A stretch of DNA of 64,000 nt, from contig JASANH010001170.1 in assembly GCA_030248295.1 (NCBI GenBank), forward strand, positions 248,001 to 312,000, in the 5' to 3' direction. Shown here in pieces: positions 45,973 through 58,000 of the stretch (position 1 is the stretch's first letter; each line of letters starts with the position of its first letter). A program made the translations under genes and the position numbers. The notes beneath the pieces were generated by a model. That model was not told where the DNA came from. It saw only the letters and a list, made by a program, of their open reading frames with translations, and made no database searches. This DNA comes from Mesodorylaimus sp. YZB2_4. Lineage: Eukaryota; Nematoda; Enoplea; Dorylaimida; Dorylaimidae.

Positions 45973-48900
45973 TCATATCTTGGCTTGGGCCGAAGTCAGC
46001 CAGTTGGGACTATCACCGATCAGGCGCACAATCCGAATGTGCATGGGGGCTTGCCTGGGCTTGCCACTGAGCCAAGCTGCCACCAGGCTGGATTGTTTCT
46101 TTTCGCGTAATCTAGTCAGGAGAAACCAATCGACGACGATGGTCTCGATGAAGATGTAGGCGAATAAGTTGACGAAGGCCAGCACCATAATGCAGAATCG
46201 ATAGAATGTTTCGGGTGCTGGCACGAAGTACATGAGGTTGCGGACGAACTGGCTGGTGTCCATGGTGAACCAGATGCAGATGGAAACTTGGATGAGCCCT
46301 ATCAGCAGCATCGGCCAGTTGTAATAGAACGGCTTGCGGTATGGGAAGCCCTTGGAGAACACGAATGCCACCCAAATGTACTGGTAGGTGGAGGAGAGGA
46401 ACGTGGCCGTGCCTTGCATACTGCTCTGCCCACCGAACGAGTCCGTGCCGCTGATGGTGCTGTTGAACCAGGGCTGCTGTGCCACGACGCCAAACGACAT
46501 GCCCTGCAAGGATAGAGACGATGGAAGAAAAAAGGGTCAAATGTACCCTGTTGGCACTGCTGGGCCAGCATCGACCGATCCACTGATCCGGCAGAACCGA
46601 TCTGCTGATCCGATCCGACCGCTGGATCGGCCAGATCGGCAACTAAAATTTATCGCTCCTTATCTGCTGAAAAATGTTGAGGTGTGGCATATTACTACGA
46701 GAAAATCTCGTTTTTTCTCTCAAATTAGCTTTTAATCCCGCTTTAGGCTCTGCTTTGCTCTCGTGTCCTTTGGAGTAGTCTGACAGAGGGTGCCAGCGAG
46801 GAAACAGCGCAGGTTGGGAGGACGCAGTGCCAAATACGTCAGCCCGATCAATCTTAAATTTTTAAAGCGGATCGGCTGGATCAGATCGAAATCGGTATCC
46901 AGGTTAGGGCCGGATCGGTCGATGCTCGCTGCTGGGTTCAGCACAGGTGGGACGATGCTAAGGTTATTAGCTGGGCTGGGGGCATGGGAAGGTGAGACAA
47001 GTGGTGTGCGAATAAGAGCTTCCTTCTGCAGCAAAGCTGGAAGACGAGGCTGTCAAAGCAGCTACAGTATATTCTCGAAGGATAATCGCACTCAACTCGA
47101 ATCCTCCAGTTGTTGGGTCTAGCAGTGCGTTGCCGTCGTCGTTGCTGAATTTTAAGAAGCTATGCGATCTGACTTATTTTCTGTCGGTGTACACAAAATT
47201 AGATTCGAGAGTTTATGTGAAAACCTTCTCAAAGGACCCCTCGTTGACACTGCCAGTGAGTTAGTTCCCGGCTGCCCTTCCTACCGCAGGTGGAAATTCG
47301 CTGCCTGGCCTCGCTTTCGCCTGTAGCGGGTATTCCTCAGACAATGCCCCTTTCAGACATAGCAGCGACGGCAACAAAGTGGTTTCTGGAATCATGGATG
47401 GGTAAGTCAGTCTGCGGCTAGAAACTGTACCTCTACTCAAGCCCGAGGGGCCAAACGCGATTGTGATAGACCAGATTGCAGGCCCACGGGAGGTTCTGTT
47501 ACCCAAACGATCAGTCGATAAGTACCTGGAAGGTGATGGTGGTAAGTGCGTGAAGTAGCATTCCAAAAATGACTGGCGGCGAGACCAGTTTGTTGGGTGG
47601 TTGCTTGATGTGCAGATGCTCTTCGGCCGGCGCTCTCCCAAAAACTATGCTGAGTAATGTGACGAGAAACAAATCGGCGAACACGAACTGGTTGTTGGCG
47701 AGGTCGGTGTTCACCGAGTACAGAAGGCAGACGCAGAAAAATTGTATGAAGCTGTACGCCACCATGTACTTGGCTAAGCCGAACGAGGTGACCAGGGCGG
47801 CTCGACCTTCGCTGATCAAAGTAGGCACACAACTGATATCGGTGATTTGGGATGTGAACGGACTTGCCACTGAGGCTTCGGCTTCTGATAAGCTGATGCC
47901 GGCATGGGCTGCCTAAATTGAATGCGCTTTATGGATTCTATCACGGGCCAGTGGGATCTAATCGTCGCCGTCACTCACCTTCAGGGCACCACAATCGTTG
48001 GCTCCATCGCCGCAAGCTCCAACCGTGTATTCTATGCTTTGCAGTAAGCTAACTACTTGCGTCTTTTGCTCAGGTGCCATACGAGCGTAGACTGAACAGA
48101 CGGCGGCCAAACGCGGTAGCAAATCGGGATGCTCATTGCAAATCTGAGCGAAAGCAGGGCCTGCAAGAGTGATAAGAGGGTTAGTGGAGGGAAAGTGAGC
48201 TTCTAGCGTCCTCATCCTCAGTGGGCCACAATCCTACAGCTATGCAGAGCTGCGACCATGCCTGTACTCTGGATTGCGTTATGCATACTGCTAATGCATT
48301 GCTACTGTACGGGGCATAAAATTATGCCCTACCTGTACCAGCTGGTCAACCTCCATACCCGTGCTCATCTTTCCACTTCACCTGAAAAGGATGCCCCCTC
48401 ACCCACACCCATCCGCCAGTACCCGCCTGGTATGAAAATGGGTGAATGTCGGAAAATAACGGGTACAAGTAACGGGTAGCCATGCAGGCGGTACTGGGTT
48501 GAAGTCAACATAGACTGACTGAGAGGCTCACCTGTGATAGCCAACTGATAACTTAATAAGCCCGCGCTATCGAAATCTACGCGTTCCAACGAGCTCCTCT
48601 CTGCTGCTTTTGGCACCTCCATGTGCGCTGGTGGCGGGACAAGTTTCAGAACTGGATGTTTGCCGTGATGATCGAACTCGACCAAATATAATTTCTTATC
48701 CAAAGCAACTATGCCGCATAGTCTGGCCACGTGTATAGCCGTGTCCACATGATCACCAGTGATCATGACTGGCCGGATGTTAGCACTGTTCAAATCATAT
48801 ATTGTGGGCGTGGTGGCCGGTTTCAGTCGATTCTCTAGTATACAGAACCCGATGAAGACCATGTCCGATTCCACTCGGTCACGTGACCATTGCTTCAAAT

Positions 48901-51900
48901 CAAAGTCACCCAGAGCATCGCCATTTCGGTTGCCAGATAGTCTTTTGACAGCCATGGCTATAACTCGGCTACCTTCTTTGGTGTACTCGGCCAAGATCGA
49001 GTCAAAATCGTGAGGCACACTTTCTGGAAGACACAAACCCTTGATGGTCTCGGGTGCCCCTTTGCAATATGCCGAATAAGTACCCGATATTTGATCACGG
49101 ACAATGACAGACATCCTTTTCAGACTGGATGTGAAAATGAATTGTTGCATGATCAAGAACTTCTCTCTGTCCACGCCATCGGAGGAAGATGGCGGGGCTT
49201 CGACCACACCAACACAACCAGGATGCTGAACGATGGTCAAGCCGCCTGGTTTCTTCAGTCTCCATCCCGTCTTCTCGAACAAGGCTGTATCGATTGGATC
49301 ACCGCCAATACGATCTGATTGCTCATCGCCGGGCTCGTGATGATCAAGTATGACCAACGTGTGGCAAGCGGCCATTAACCGTACTGCGTGCTTTTCACTG
49401 CCAGCTCCGCTGAGTGAGAATCCAGAAACGTCCTGCGCTGGCTTTCCGTCGTCGAACTGAGCTCTGGTGCTGGTGCGGACTTGAGCCAACTCGAGGCCAT
49501 CTTCGGTCAATGTACCAGTCTTATCGAAACATACGGCATCGATCGAGCCGCAGGCGTTGATGGTTGAGGGCGATATGCAAAATATCTTCTTCCTTCGTAA
49601 TCGAGCCTGAGCCAAGACCACACCGACGGACATGGCTGCTGGAAGAAGGGGCGGGACGACGATGGTGACCACGTCCAAGACTCGTTCCACGTACACGTAA
49701 GGTGATTGCTTAAACTTGCTGGTGATGGCGGCCGAGTAGATCATGCCTGCGAAACCGATTGCGCCCAGTGTCATTAGGAAGATGAACAAATCTTTGGTGA
49801 ATCGATAATCGACGGGTTTGGGGAAAAGGATCGATCGGACTAAACGCCCTTTCGCCGTATGGAAGCCAGTTCGGATCACCACTGCTTTTGCTGGATGTGC
49901 AACGGAACTGCGAATTTGGAGAAGTTTGGTGCCGGAATAGATGACGTGCTTGCCGTGAGTGCGATAGTCGAAGATCTGAAACATAAATATGGTTTCACGG
50001 TCTGGGGGTAGGGGGCAGTCAAGAGGAGTCATGGATGCTCGATGGCTCTACAGTAGTACTGTATGCTGATGAACTCAGTATGGTAATCAAAGGTCAGTTT
50101 CAGTGCGGGCTGTAAACTTGGTCCCGCTGCGTTCATAAGGCGGTCTAGGTTCTGTCGTAAGGTAGCAAACGGTACCCAGCAAATACCGCTACGGGTTTGA
50201 CCCAGAGAACTGTTGGCCTGTCAGCTCCAATTGGTGTCAAGTCACACTTATCCTGTAGTGGAGCATAATCAGGCCTGTTGAAAACCACTGACTTCCTTCT
50301 CACCCAAGCTCATCCATCTTACCTCCTTCGGCGCTCCTTCGGAGTAGAAAAGTGATGTTTTAGTGACTGGCACACTTTCGCCCGTCAACGCACTTTCGTT
50401 CATGACACAGCCACCGGATATGAGAACAGCGTCGTAGTCTACGTTTCGTTGGCAGTCAGCTTCGGGATCGAGTATGACGACATCACCAGGCACCAGTTCG
50501 GAGGATGACAAATTCTGAACGATGCCATCCCTTAAAATGGACACTTGGCTACTTGAGCCAACCATACGTCGTAAATCAGCTTGGCTCTTGCGCGTTGTAT
50601 AGACCTCCATAGCCCACGATATAACAGTCATAAAAATAATGACGCAGGCGAAGAGGGTGTAGCTTTGAGTGAACCATAAGATGACACTGAAGACTTGGAA
50701 GACGGAGAGTGGTTGCAGAGCCTCTCGAAAGAACAGTTGCAAAATAGGAGTCAGTTCCACGTTCATTCGATTGGCTTCGTAGCATGCCGATCGAGCCAGG
50801 GTCATTTGCTGGGTGAGTCCCAGTTCTTGACGCTGATAATAGACTGATAACGGACAGCGTTGATCCAGGTCGGCCAACAGCTCGAATTGAGTACGTTTGG
50901 GGTGCCAGATAAATCGGATCTTCCTGTGATCGAATACACGGAACGTGGGCGCAGAAAATGGGGCGCCAGCGGTGTCCAGGAAAGTGATACCGTCCGCTCG
51001 ATAGAGAATTTGCACTTTCTCCAGTGACCATTGTTGGTGCTCATCTCTGAAGGCAGAGTAGGGCATGGAATGCAGGTGGGGCTAATCGTATGTTTACACA
51101 GGACTTACTTGATCAGGATCAAAGTAGCTTCGGATAACTTGCAGGGAATGGCTGTCATTGCGGCCAGCCACTTAGGTTTCCAATATAAGATTAATGCTAG
51201 CAGACCACCAGTCAGCATGCATAGGAGTGCGGTCGTCAGTACAAGGCACGGTTCCCGACGGTATCCCCAAATCTGGACAGTGGGAGACGAGGAACCGGGC
51301 GCAAACGGGCCTACGCTTCGACGACGAAATGGATGTTGAGACGGCTTGCCGGTTCTGTGAGAATCGTCGCCTGAACTTGATTCGTCGCCATCCAAAGGTA
51401 AGATCGCTGTGAAGCTCGAGTCCGTTGTCTGAAGAGAAATCGAATCAGGAGGGAGTTTGGTTTGGTGATCAGGGGGCCCTGTCACAGCAAGACAAGTATG
51501 GTGAGGCTTGTAATGTCTGGGTCCGTAGGTACTGCAAGAGGGAGTTGGTCATGGTGGTTCATGGTGGAAACATCACCCGACGGGTGGCACCCTAGACAAG
51601 ACTCCGTTCAGCAAATTGATTGCAAGAGGACCCTCGACAGACTCTCGCGATCAGGTATACACATTTGCTTACTTGGAATGACTCCTGATTGAATCTCGGT
51701 CCCCCATCTCCGTCTTCCACCAGACCCGTCCCCTTTGGTTGATCCGTTGTAGTCGAATAAGAAGGCGTCTTCAGCTGCAGTAGCTTCAATCGCTCCGTGC
51801 CCGTGTCGGCTTCAGCCACAGTTCCAACTCCATTCATTCTGCCTGACGATACTGTGGATGGAACGAAAGCTGTGCTGGCTTGGTTCGAAGCAGTGAACTC

Positions 51901-51969
51901 CGTCGGGCTGTCGTTTAGCTGATATCCATCGTGGATGGGGGCGATCGTCATTCGCTGCTGTAACTCCAT
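45973..51969 (-). CDS. ATP13A: P5B-type ATPase, ATP13A2/3-like
   Basis: Late-endosomal/lysosomal P-type ATPase of the polyamine-exporting P5B group. Start MELQQRMTIAPIHDGYQ at 51969. An N-terminal cytosolic region is followed by a hydrophobic pair and LYWKPKWLAAMTAIPCKLSE, the typical P5B N-terminus. Then DEHQQWSLEKVQILYR, SSELVPGDVVILDPEADCQR, CVMNESALTGESVPVTK, TIVVPPLLPAAMSVG, the phosphorylation site CFDKTGTLTEDGL, the KGAPE ATP site, DIRPVMITGDH-like NIRPVMITGDHVDTA, and GDGANDCGALKAAHAGISLS. The C-terminal membrane helices end LTSAQAKI. About 1,200 aa over some ten exons; one large exon (about 48,531-49,980) holds the catalytic core. The 46,504-47,526 intron contains an inverted-repeat element. 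The PPxLPA variant supports P5B over P5A. ATP13A2 versus A3/A4 cannot be separated. Confidence 0.95.
46567..46926. repeat. Inverted-repeat element in a P5B ATPase intron
   Basis: AGCATCGACCGATCC at 46567-46581 has its exact reverse complement at 46912-46926. Internal GATCGG/CCGATC-rich arms are loosely complementary for about 70-90 bp (for example ACTAAAATTTAT against ATCTTAAATTTTTAAA). It resembles a non-autonomous terminal-inverted-repeat element. Confidence 0.55.
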
Positions 51970-53146
51970 CCTGTTTCCGGTCTATGGCATAAGAACAATC
52001 AGGAACAATCAGGCCTGTTCGACTGGATATGATTTACAACAGCCACGTATACGCAGCTGTCGCGCTTCCAGACTGCCCAGTCCAATCTCCCAAGCGCGTA
52101 GGCATACACACGTTTCGATTAGGTACCCAGTATGGAAGGAGTCGTCTTGGACGTCTAGTCGAGGAGTAAGACTGCAAAGGAGAAACTCGGCACTGACTTC
52201 CTTCGGCCTGACTGGTTCGCCCTACAGCACCGTATACTTCGCTGGCTGCCCGTATACATAGGTAACACCAAATCGTGGGTACACAATGGCTACGTGGCGC
52301 GGTTCGGACTAGATTTAGATGTACGTGGGCAAACCATGCATGCAATGGCATGGGAAAGTGGTGCACGGCCGTGTGTGCTGTGAACACAACATAGTGTATG
52401 CCCGCAGTGTACGTACCTGTTTTCGTGGAATGTATAGTGGGACGGGGACAATGACTGGCTAGCACAAACAGTAGGGTGAGCGGCTTGTGCCAAAAGCTGT
52501 CTGTCTGCTGACTGCCGCTGACAAGTTTGGGCATAATGGTTGGTCAGAATTCATGTTAAACTGGCGCATACATCCGAATTATGTGAAATAATAACGGGTG
52601 TTTGGAAAACAAGTTTTTGTGGAATCTGCATGGCATAACTCGACCTGGGTACTGACAGGTGGTTGACTTTCTGGCCCATACAATTACCTTTCGCTTGGTC
52701 CGATGGCTTACTTCAGTCTGAATTATTGATCAATATGCGAGTTCTGGCTTTACAGTCAGCATTCACGATCACGGCAGCAAAAGGCGGACGACAAAAGAAA
52801 AACATGCAAAAATTAACACACCCCACACCGCTCTCAAAAGTCTTACTTTTGCGGGAAGGTATCACAAATTGAAACGACCAGAATTTCTATCCGTGATAGG
52901 TACATACGCGTACTCACGCCAAGATGGGGTGTACAGAACTAAACGAACTAGTTCCAGACTCCCAATTTAAATTTCCCTCCTTTTTAATTAGTACCTGCCT
53001 CAGTGTGTCATCTACAGTACACCCCAGCTGGAAGCTTATGTTAGCTTATCGTTAGCTTATCGCTCCATTGAAGAAAAAGGGAGCGGATTGCCGATGAGAG
53101 GTAATCTGCCAAGTATTTCTTCAAGTCCCCTTCGATCGTAGCAGTT
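51970..53146. other. Intergenic between P5B ATPase and PGAP2 (divergent starts)
   Basis: No coding evidence. Holds the promoters of both flanking genes. A short repeat TTAGCTTATCG occurs near 53040-53062. Confidence 0.5.
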
Positions 53147-54832
53147 ATGTTCGATTTGAAGAACGGAAGTGTTCGTGAAAATTCGAAAAAGAAGAAACCT
53201 TATTCCTTGATACCAATAACTAGCGTGATAAAAAGGAGTGCGATTCCAGACGGAGCTTTGATCATGTTCCCCGACGACGTCTTATTCTGCGTAACATTGA
53301 GACAGCTGACATTGTTCTGTACGATGCTACCGGCCGGGGCGTTCATTACTTGCGTGGCGTTAGCAGTTTCATTGCATTTCGAGGGTTCGACAAAGACGCA
53401 TTGCGGGGTAAGCTCTGGTTTTTTGGTCTTGTCGATTAGAGGAGAGAAATGGTATGGTACTGTACAGAATTGAAGATTGGATCGATCGGGCATTTTTGGC
53501 GTTCAAAATATACATGAGTTCTAGATGGATGATTTATCTTTGTGTGTTTGTTGGATTTTGGTGATCTGGCGCTCACTCGCTATTGTCTGCCACGTGGCAA
53601 CACTCCGTTTGGGTACATGACGAATTAGAACCTATATGTCTAATGATAGCTAATTTTGGCCTACTGAGCATCAGAATTTTCCATTTCAGGTGCCGAATCT
53701 TCTGCCGTCGATATCGGCCGCGATCGGTGATTTTACGCCCGAACGATATATTTGGCGGTTTTGCATAGGATTGCATTGTTTCCCACGATTTATGGGAGCA
53801 TTTGTTTACAAAAATTTTTATTTGCGATCACCGCTAAGGCCGTCGGAAACATTGGACGAAGGTCGATGCATGTACGTGGTGTTATGCTGGCTGGTCGGGT
53901 TGCTGCACGTGGGCGAGAATACGGCGTTACTTGCGCTCAGCTTTGTTTCTTCGACCGAAAATCATGGTAAGCCAGTTTTGATTGACTGATTGCGACTAAA
54001 AGTAGTGCATTATTGAGTGAGAATGTTTTTATACAGGAGAAAGTGATGAAAATTCTAGCAGCCTCTGTGTGGACAGGAATGCTGGGGAGTCCCGCCATTT
54101 CTTGAATTTACATTTTTTTGGCGGAAACTACTTCTTGCCTTTTTTACCATTTAATAGACATGAGACAACGGCACCTGTTCCTTTTTGGCGGATCCGGGGG
54201 AAACGAACCATGACAAAACGTGGGATGACACCGAACCAGGAGGTTCCGTCTTCCCCGTCCCATGCTCGCATATGAAGCAGCCTTGGAATATTTTAGACGA
54301 CCTTCTTAGGGCTACCCTTCTTGGGGCTACAACAGGCAATGCCTGTTATAGCCCTAAGAAGGTTTCAAAAGAGAATCTGGATAAGTTTAGAACCAACCAA
54401 GAATGCATTTTCTCTCGTTTCAGCATTCCACGAATTTTCGTTCATTTGCTTCGTTTTGTTCAGTCAGCTGTACGTTATCTTATCGTTGTACATGTTTCGC
54501 TACTCCGGTCGTCAAAGGGCATCTAGTCAAGGGCACAAGTCCTATCAAACTAAGCAGACTTTGTTCGCTGTCAATGTCGTGGCCTTGTTGGCCAGCGCTT
54601 ATTTTTTCATCCGGCATAATCGATATTGCGAACCTGGTGGTAAGATGGTTATGGTGTGTGCACTGGCCATGTCTGCTATGTTTTCTTCATTTTAGTATAC
54701 ACCATATTCGCCCTGTGCGAGTACATCGTCGTGTTGAGCAACATCGGTTTCCATGCAACTATTGCGATGGACATGAGTGATCGGGTTCTCGCAATCACTG
54801 CTGCGTCTACGGTCGGACTAAAAGAAAATTGA
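53147..54832 (+). CDS. PGAP2: PGAP2 (FRAG1/Cwh43 N-domain), GPI-anchor lipid remodelling
   Basis: Multi-pass Golgi/ER protein needed for fatty-acid remodelling of GPI anchors after attachment. Four exons start MFDLKNGSVRENSKKKKPYS at 53147. Matching blocks are HCGVPNLLPSISAAIGDFTP, ERYIWRFCIGLHCFPRF, FVYKNFYLRSPL, GLLHVGENTALLALSFVSST, TKQTLFAVNVVALLASAYFF, RHNRYCEPG and VYTIFALCEYIVVLSNIGFH. These parallel human PGAP2 (PTVSAAIG, RYVWRFCIGLHSAPRF, FRHNMYCEAGVYTIFA). About five or six hydrophobic segments. The third intron contains a strong hairpin. Confidence 0.93.
54301..54362. repeat. Intronic hairpin with duplicated arm
   Basis: CCTTCTTAGGGCTA (54301-54314) is followed by a near copy CCTTCTTGGGGCTA (54316-54329), then AACAGGC-AAT-GCCTGTT, then TAGCCCTAAGAAGG (54349-54362), the exact complement of the first arm. 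Using the second arm, the stem is 22 bp with a 3-nt loop, one G:T pair and one mismatch. In a PGAP2 intron. Confidence 0.9.
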
Positions 54833-55024
54833 GACCCTAGATGATGCTTAGGTGATAATTGTAAAGTGATGGCTCGTGGGTAAATATTTGAAGAACTGAA
54901 TCAGAGTAAAAATGGTCGCTGAAAAATGTTTGTTCGATGAGTTAGGCTTTCGAAGCCATTTTTTCTGGACTTACTCACGCTGTGTGCTGCTCTAATTGGT
55001 GTCTTGCGATTTAGGCAGAGAAAA

Positions 55025-58000
55025 ATGGATTCTTCCGTGGACGGCCAGCAGAAAGAGAAGAAATTCGAGGTATGGGTTCGAAGGATTAAACGGAACGTGG
55101 CCAGAGGTAGCAGCCAGTCGGCAGCTGCAGAACTTTCTGTTGCGGGAATCGGCATTTTGGAAGATGTGCTGGCTGTCAGGGAGAGGAGTGGCTCGAAAGA
55201 AAGCCCTGAAAAAGTTGGAGCGAAACTAGGAAATGCGGAAAGCTTTATCGATTGGTTATTGTCAGAAATAGAATATTCATCGCATTTGTTATTGATGGCT
55301 ACCGGAAAAGTGTTGGTTCATTCGAGAAATCTCTTGATCATGGGATTTCTTTGGGGTAAGCGAGTTTGATGAGTTCGAAGATTCTAAAAGTAGAGCGAGT
55401 ATTTTTTAGCTCCGCCTGGTCACGTCTCGCTTTTGGGAATGAAGAAGCCAACCGAATTTGCTAGAACTCGTTTAAAAATTGCTTTCGAAACTTTGCTGCT
55501 GATGTTGGAATGTCAAGCAATCAAAGTGGATTATTCGTGGACTGGTCGCTGGCATAGAATCCTGGCAATGATGTCGAATCCGTCAAGCAGCGAATTGAAA
55601 TCGATATCGACCAAATTAGGAATCGTCGTCGAGGAAAGTGCGCAGTGTAAAGTCGAGATCAAGCCTATTTATGAGATAATGGCCGACGAATGTAGCAGAG
55701 GAGAGCTGTATGTTTACGGGTACATGGAAGCCATGGGTAGGTTACTGAAGAAAACTACGGGCGTACGGTGGAATCTCGAAATATTCGGTAGCGGATCGTG
55801 TACTGTGGACGAGGTAAGTGCTTGAATTGTGAGAATACCCGTCCTCGATGGCTGTACGTCTCTGAGACAGCGATGTGTTTGTCTTTGATGTTTAGAACTG
55901 GGTCCTGTAGAACGCACAGTCATAGGGAAGCCAATTCATGCCCGCGAGGAGACCCGAATCCGAAAGCCTCCCGCCCCATAAGGCCTTCCCTCGTTTATCG
56001 ACCCCGAGGAGATGAAGGGTGAGTGACCCACCACCAGGCGTGCAAGGCGCAGAGAGAACTTCACCAAGTTCTCAAACGGGTAGACCGAGGCCGACTGGTT
56101 TCCAACTCTGCCGAGCAAACTGTGACACACGCCTTGCACCACCTAGGCGGCCGTATTGTAATGGTGATGATCAGGTGTTGCGGATGTCTCATATTTGGCT
56201 CGAGAGACGCTTTGTCAAACGTCTGACTGACAATGAGAAGTGGCCAGGAGACACGGCAGTGCTCTCTTGCTTATTGTTAGACCTAGGATTGGGTCTATGA
56301 ATCTTTGCTGGGTAATGCTGCCAGGAGTTGGTGCGTTCTAGTTACCCTGTCTGCAAGCATTTCTCGTGGCTATTGGTTGTGGTGAGCATTGTGTGGCATC
56401 GCTGGGCAGTCGCACTGGTGTTGATCGAGAAGCCTGAGATCAGCATGATTGTAGGATCAGGCTCCTTGACCGAGGCTCTTTGGTCTTTCGTGGATTAGTT
56501 TCAATAAGCTATGGCTTGTCTGTGCGCACCAAACACCAGCTGAGCTGGCTGGACGCGGTTGATATGCTCCGACTGGAGAGGCGGCCAAGTATCTCGACCT
56601 GGTACAGGTTTAAGGCATATGAGTGGACTGTTGTGGTGCCTTGTGCATGATGATGTGCTCTTACCACTGTCGTGGAGCAACGTTGTACATAGTATCGCCT
56701 CGCCTAATAGCAGGGCCAACAAGTTTGCCGCAGCTTGACTTGCGGCTGTAGGCAATATGACATTGAGCGTGGCTTGACCTTCAGGAGTATGCGAGGAGTA
56801 TTACTTGATTTTCAGGTTCTATCGATCGTTGACCAAATTGCAGTGGTGAAGAAAGTCTCTGAACAAGAGCTAAAGAAGCTTTATTTCAAATTATTTCGAA
56901 AAGCATTCGAACATTTGGGTGAGCAAGTTTTATTATTTTGTTCATATTGTTTGATACCTTACTTGTCTTATATCAGGATTTGGCAACAAGAAACGGGTTA
57001 TGCTTTATGTTTACGAGAAGTATGGTGCTGTTTTGTGGCATATTAATGATCAAGAATTCGAAACGGGATTGCGAACGCTGCTCATGAATATTTCGGTCAG
57101 TAATACGAATGCTTGCATTATGAATTGTGCTGCGGAATCGTGCTGGTTCTTTATGATCTCGTTGAAGTACACTTGGTATCGGCTTTCCCTTGTCGCATCA
57201 CGAGTGCCATCATTCATTCCGATCATCTTAAAGGTATGATGGGGCGAGTGGGGGTTAAGTAAGATTCCGTAGATAGTTGCAGCTACTTTGGAAAGACTAA
57301 TATTTTGGGTTTCCGCAGGACTCAAAACCCGTTTTTCCTGTGGGGCTGGCAGTCGTGACTCATGATATGATCAGCAGCGAGGCCGTGAGGCGACCAATTC
57401 TCTTACGGGCTAGAAGCACCTCTACTCAGGGCATGTGTGCACCACTTTCGGGCAAGAAGGGAGGGGCCTCACCTCGTTAGCGTCATACGCTTGACGGTAT
57501 TGGACAAGTCGCCCAGAGCCAGCGATTCGAAGATTGGATCGTACTCTGAGAATGGGCCTACAGTAAACTGTTATCCTCAGATGGGATAGAACTGCGGCAT
57601 CCCAGTCAGTTTTGCTTGTCCAAGCAATGCGCGATCAACGAGCTGTGGTTAGCTGAGCTTCGGTTGGTCAAATATGTGTTCCTCAGCCCTCGAGTGCGCT
57701 GTATAGTGCTTGGCTATGGATAAAGTATGACATGAACTCCTCTAACAACTGCATTCTTTTTTCCAGATGCTTGGTCATCTTTCTCCAGTTACGAGCTTTC
57801 GTTCTCGGGAAAACGGTCCTCGTCTTTTGCTTACAGCAAGTTTACGTCTTCTGACCGAAAACCAAACCAGTGATAAAGAAAGTCAGTCCAATTTAATACA
57901 TCTAGTAAGTTCGATGGTGTCGGAGCAAGAAAAGGCGGGAAGGAACGAATGTTCGTTGATATCTCTGGTCGATACTACGGAAGGCATATCAACGTTGGTC

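Noticed and set aside
46112..46642. 176-codon minus-strand frame rich in His/Arg
   Set aside because: Shifted-frame shadow of the last P5B ATPase exon.
6390..54832. A functional GPI-anchor gene cluster (PIGC, DHDDS, PGAP2)
   Set aside because: The genes are 10-35 kb apart, separated by unrelated genes and independently oriented; co-location is best taken as chance.
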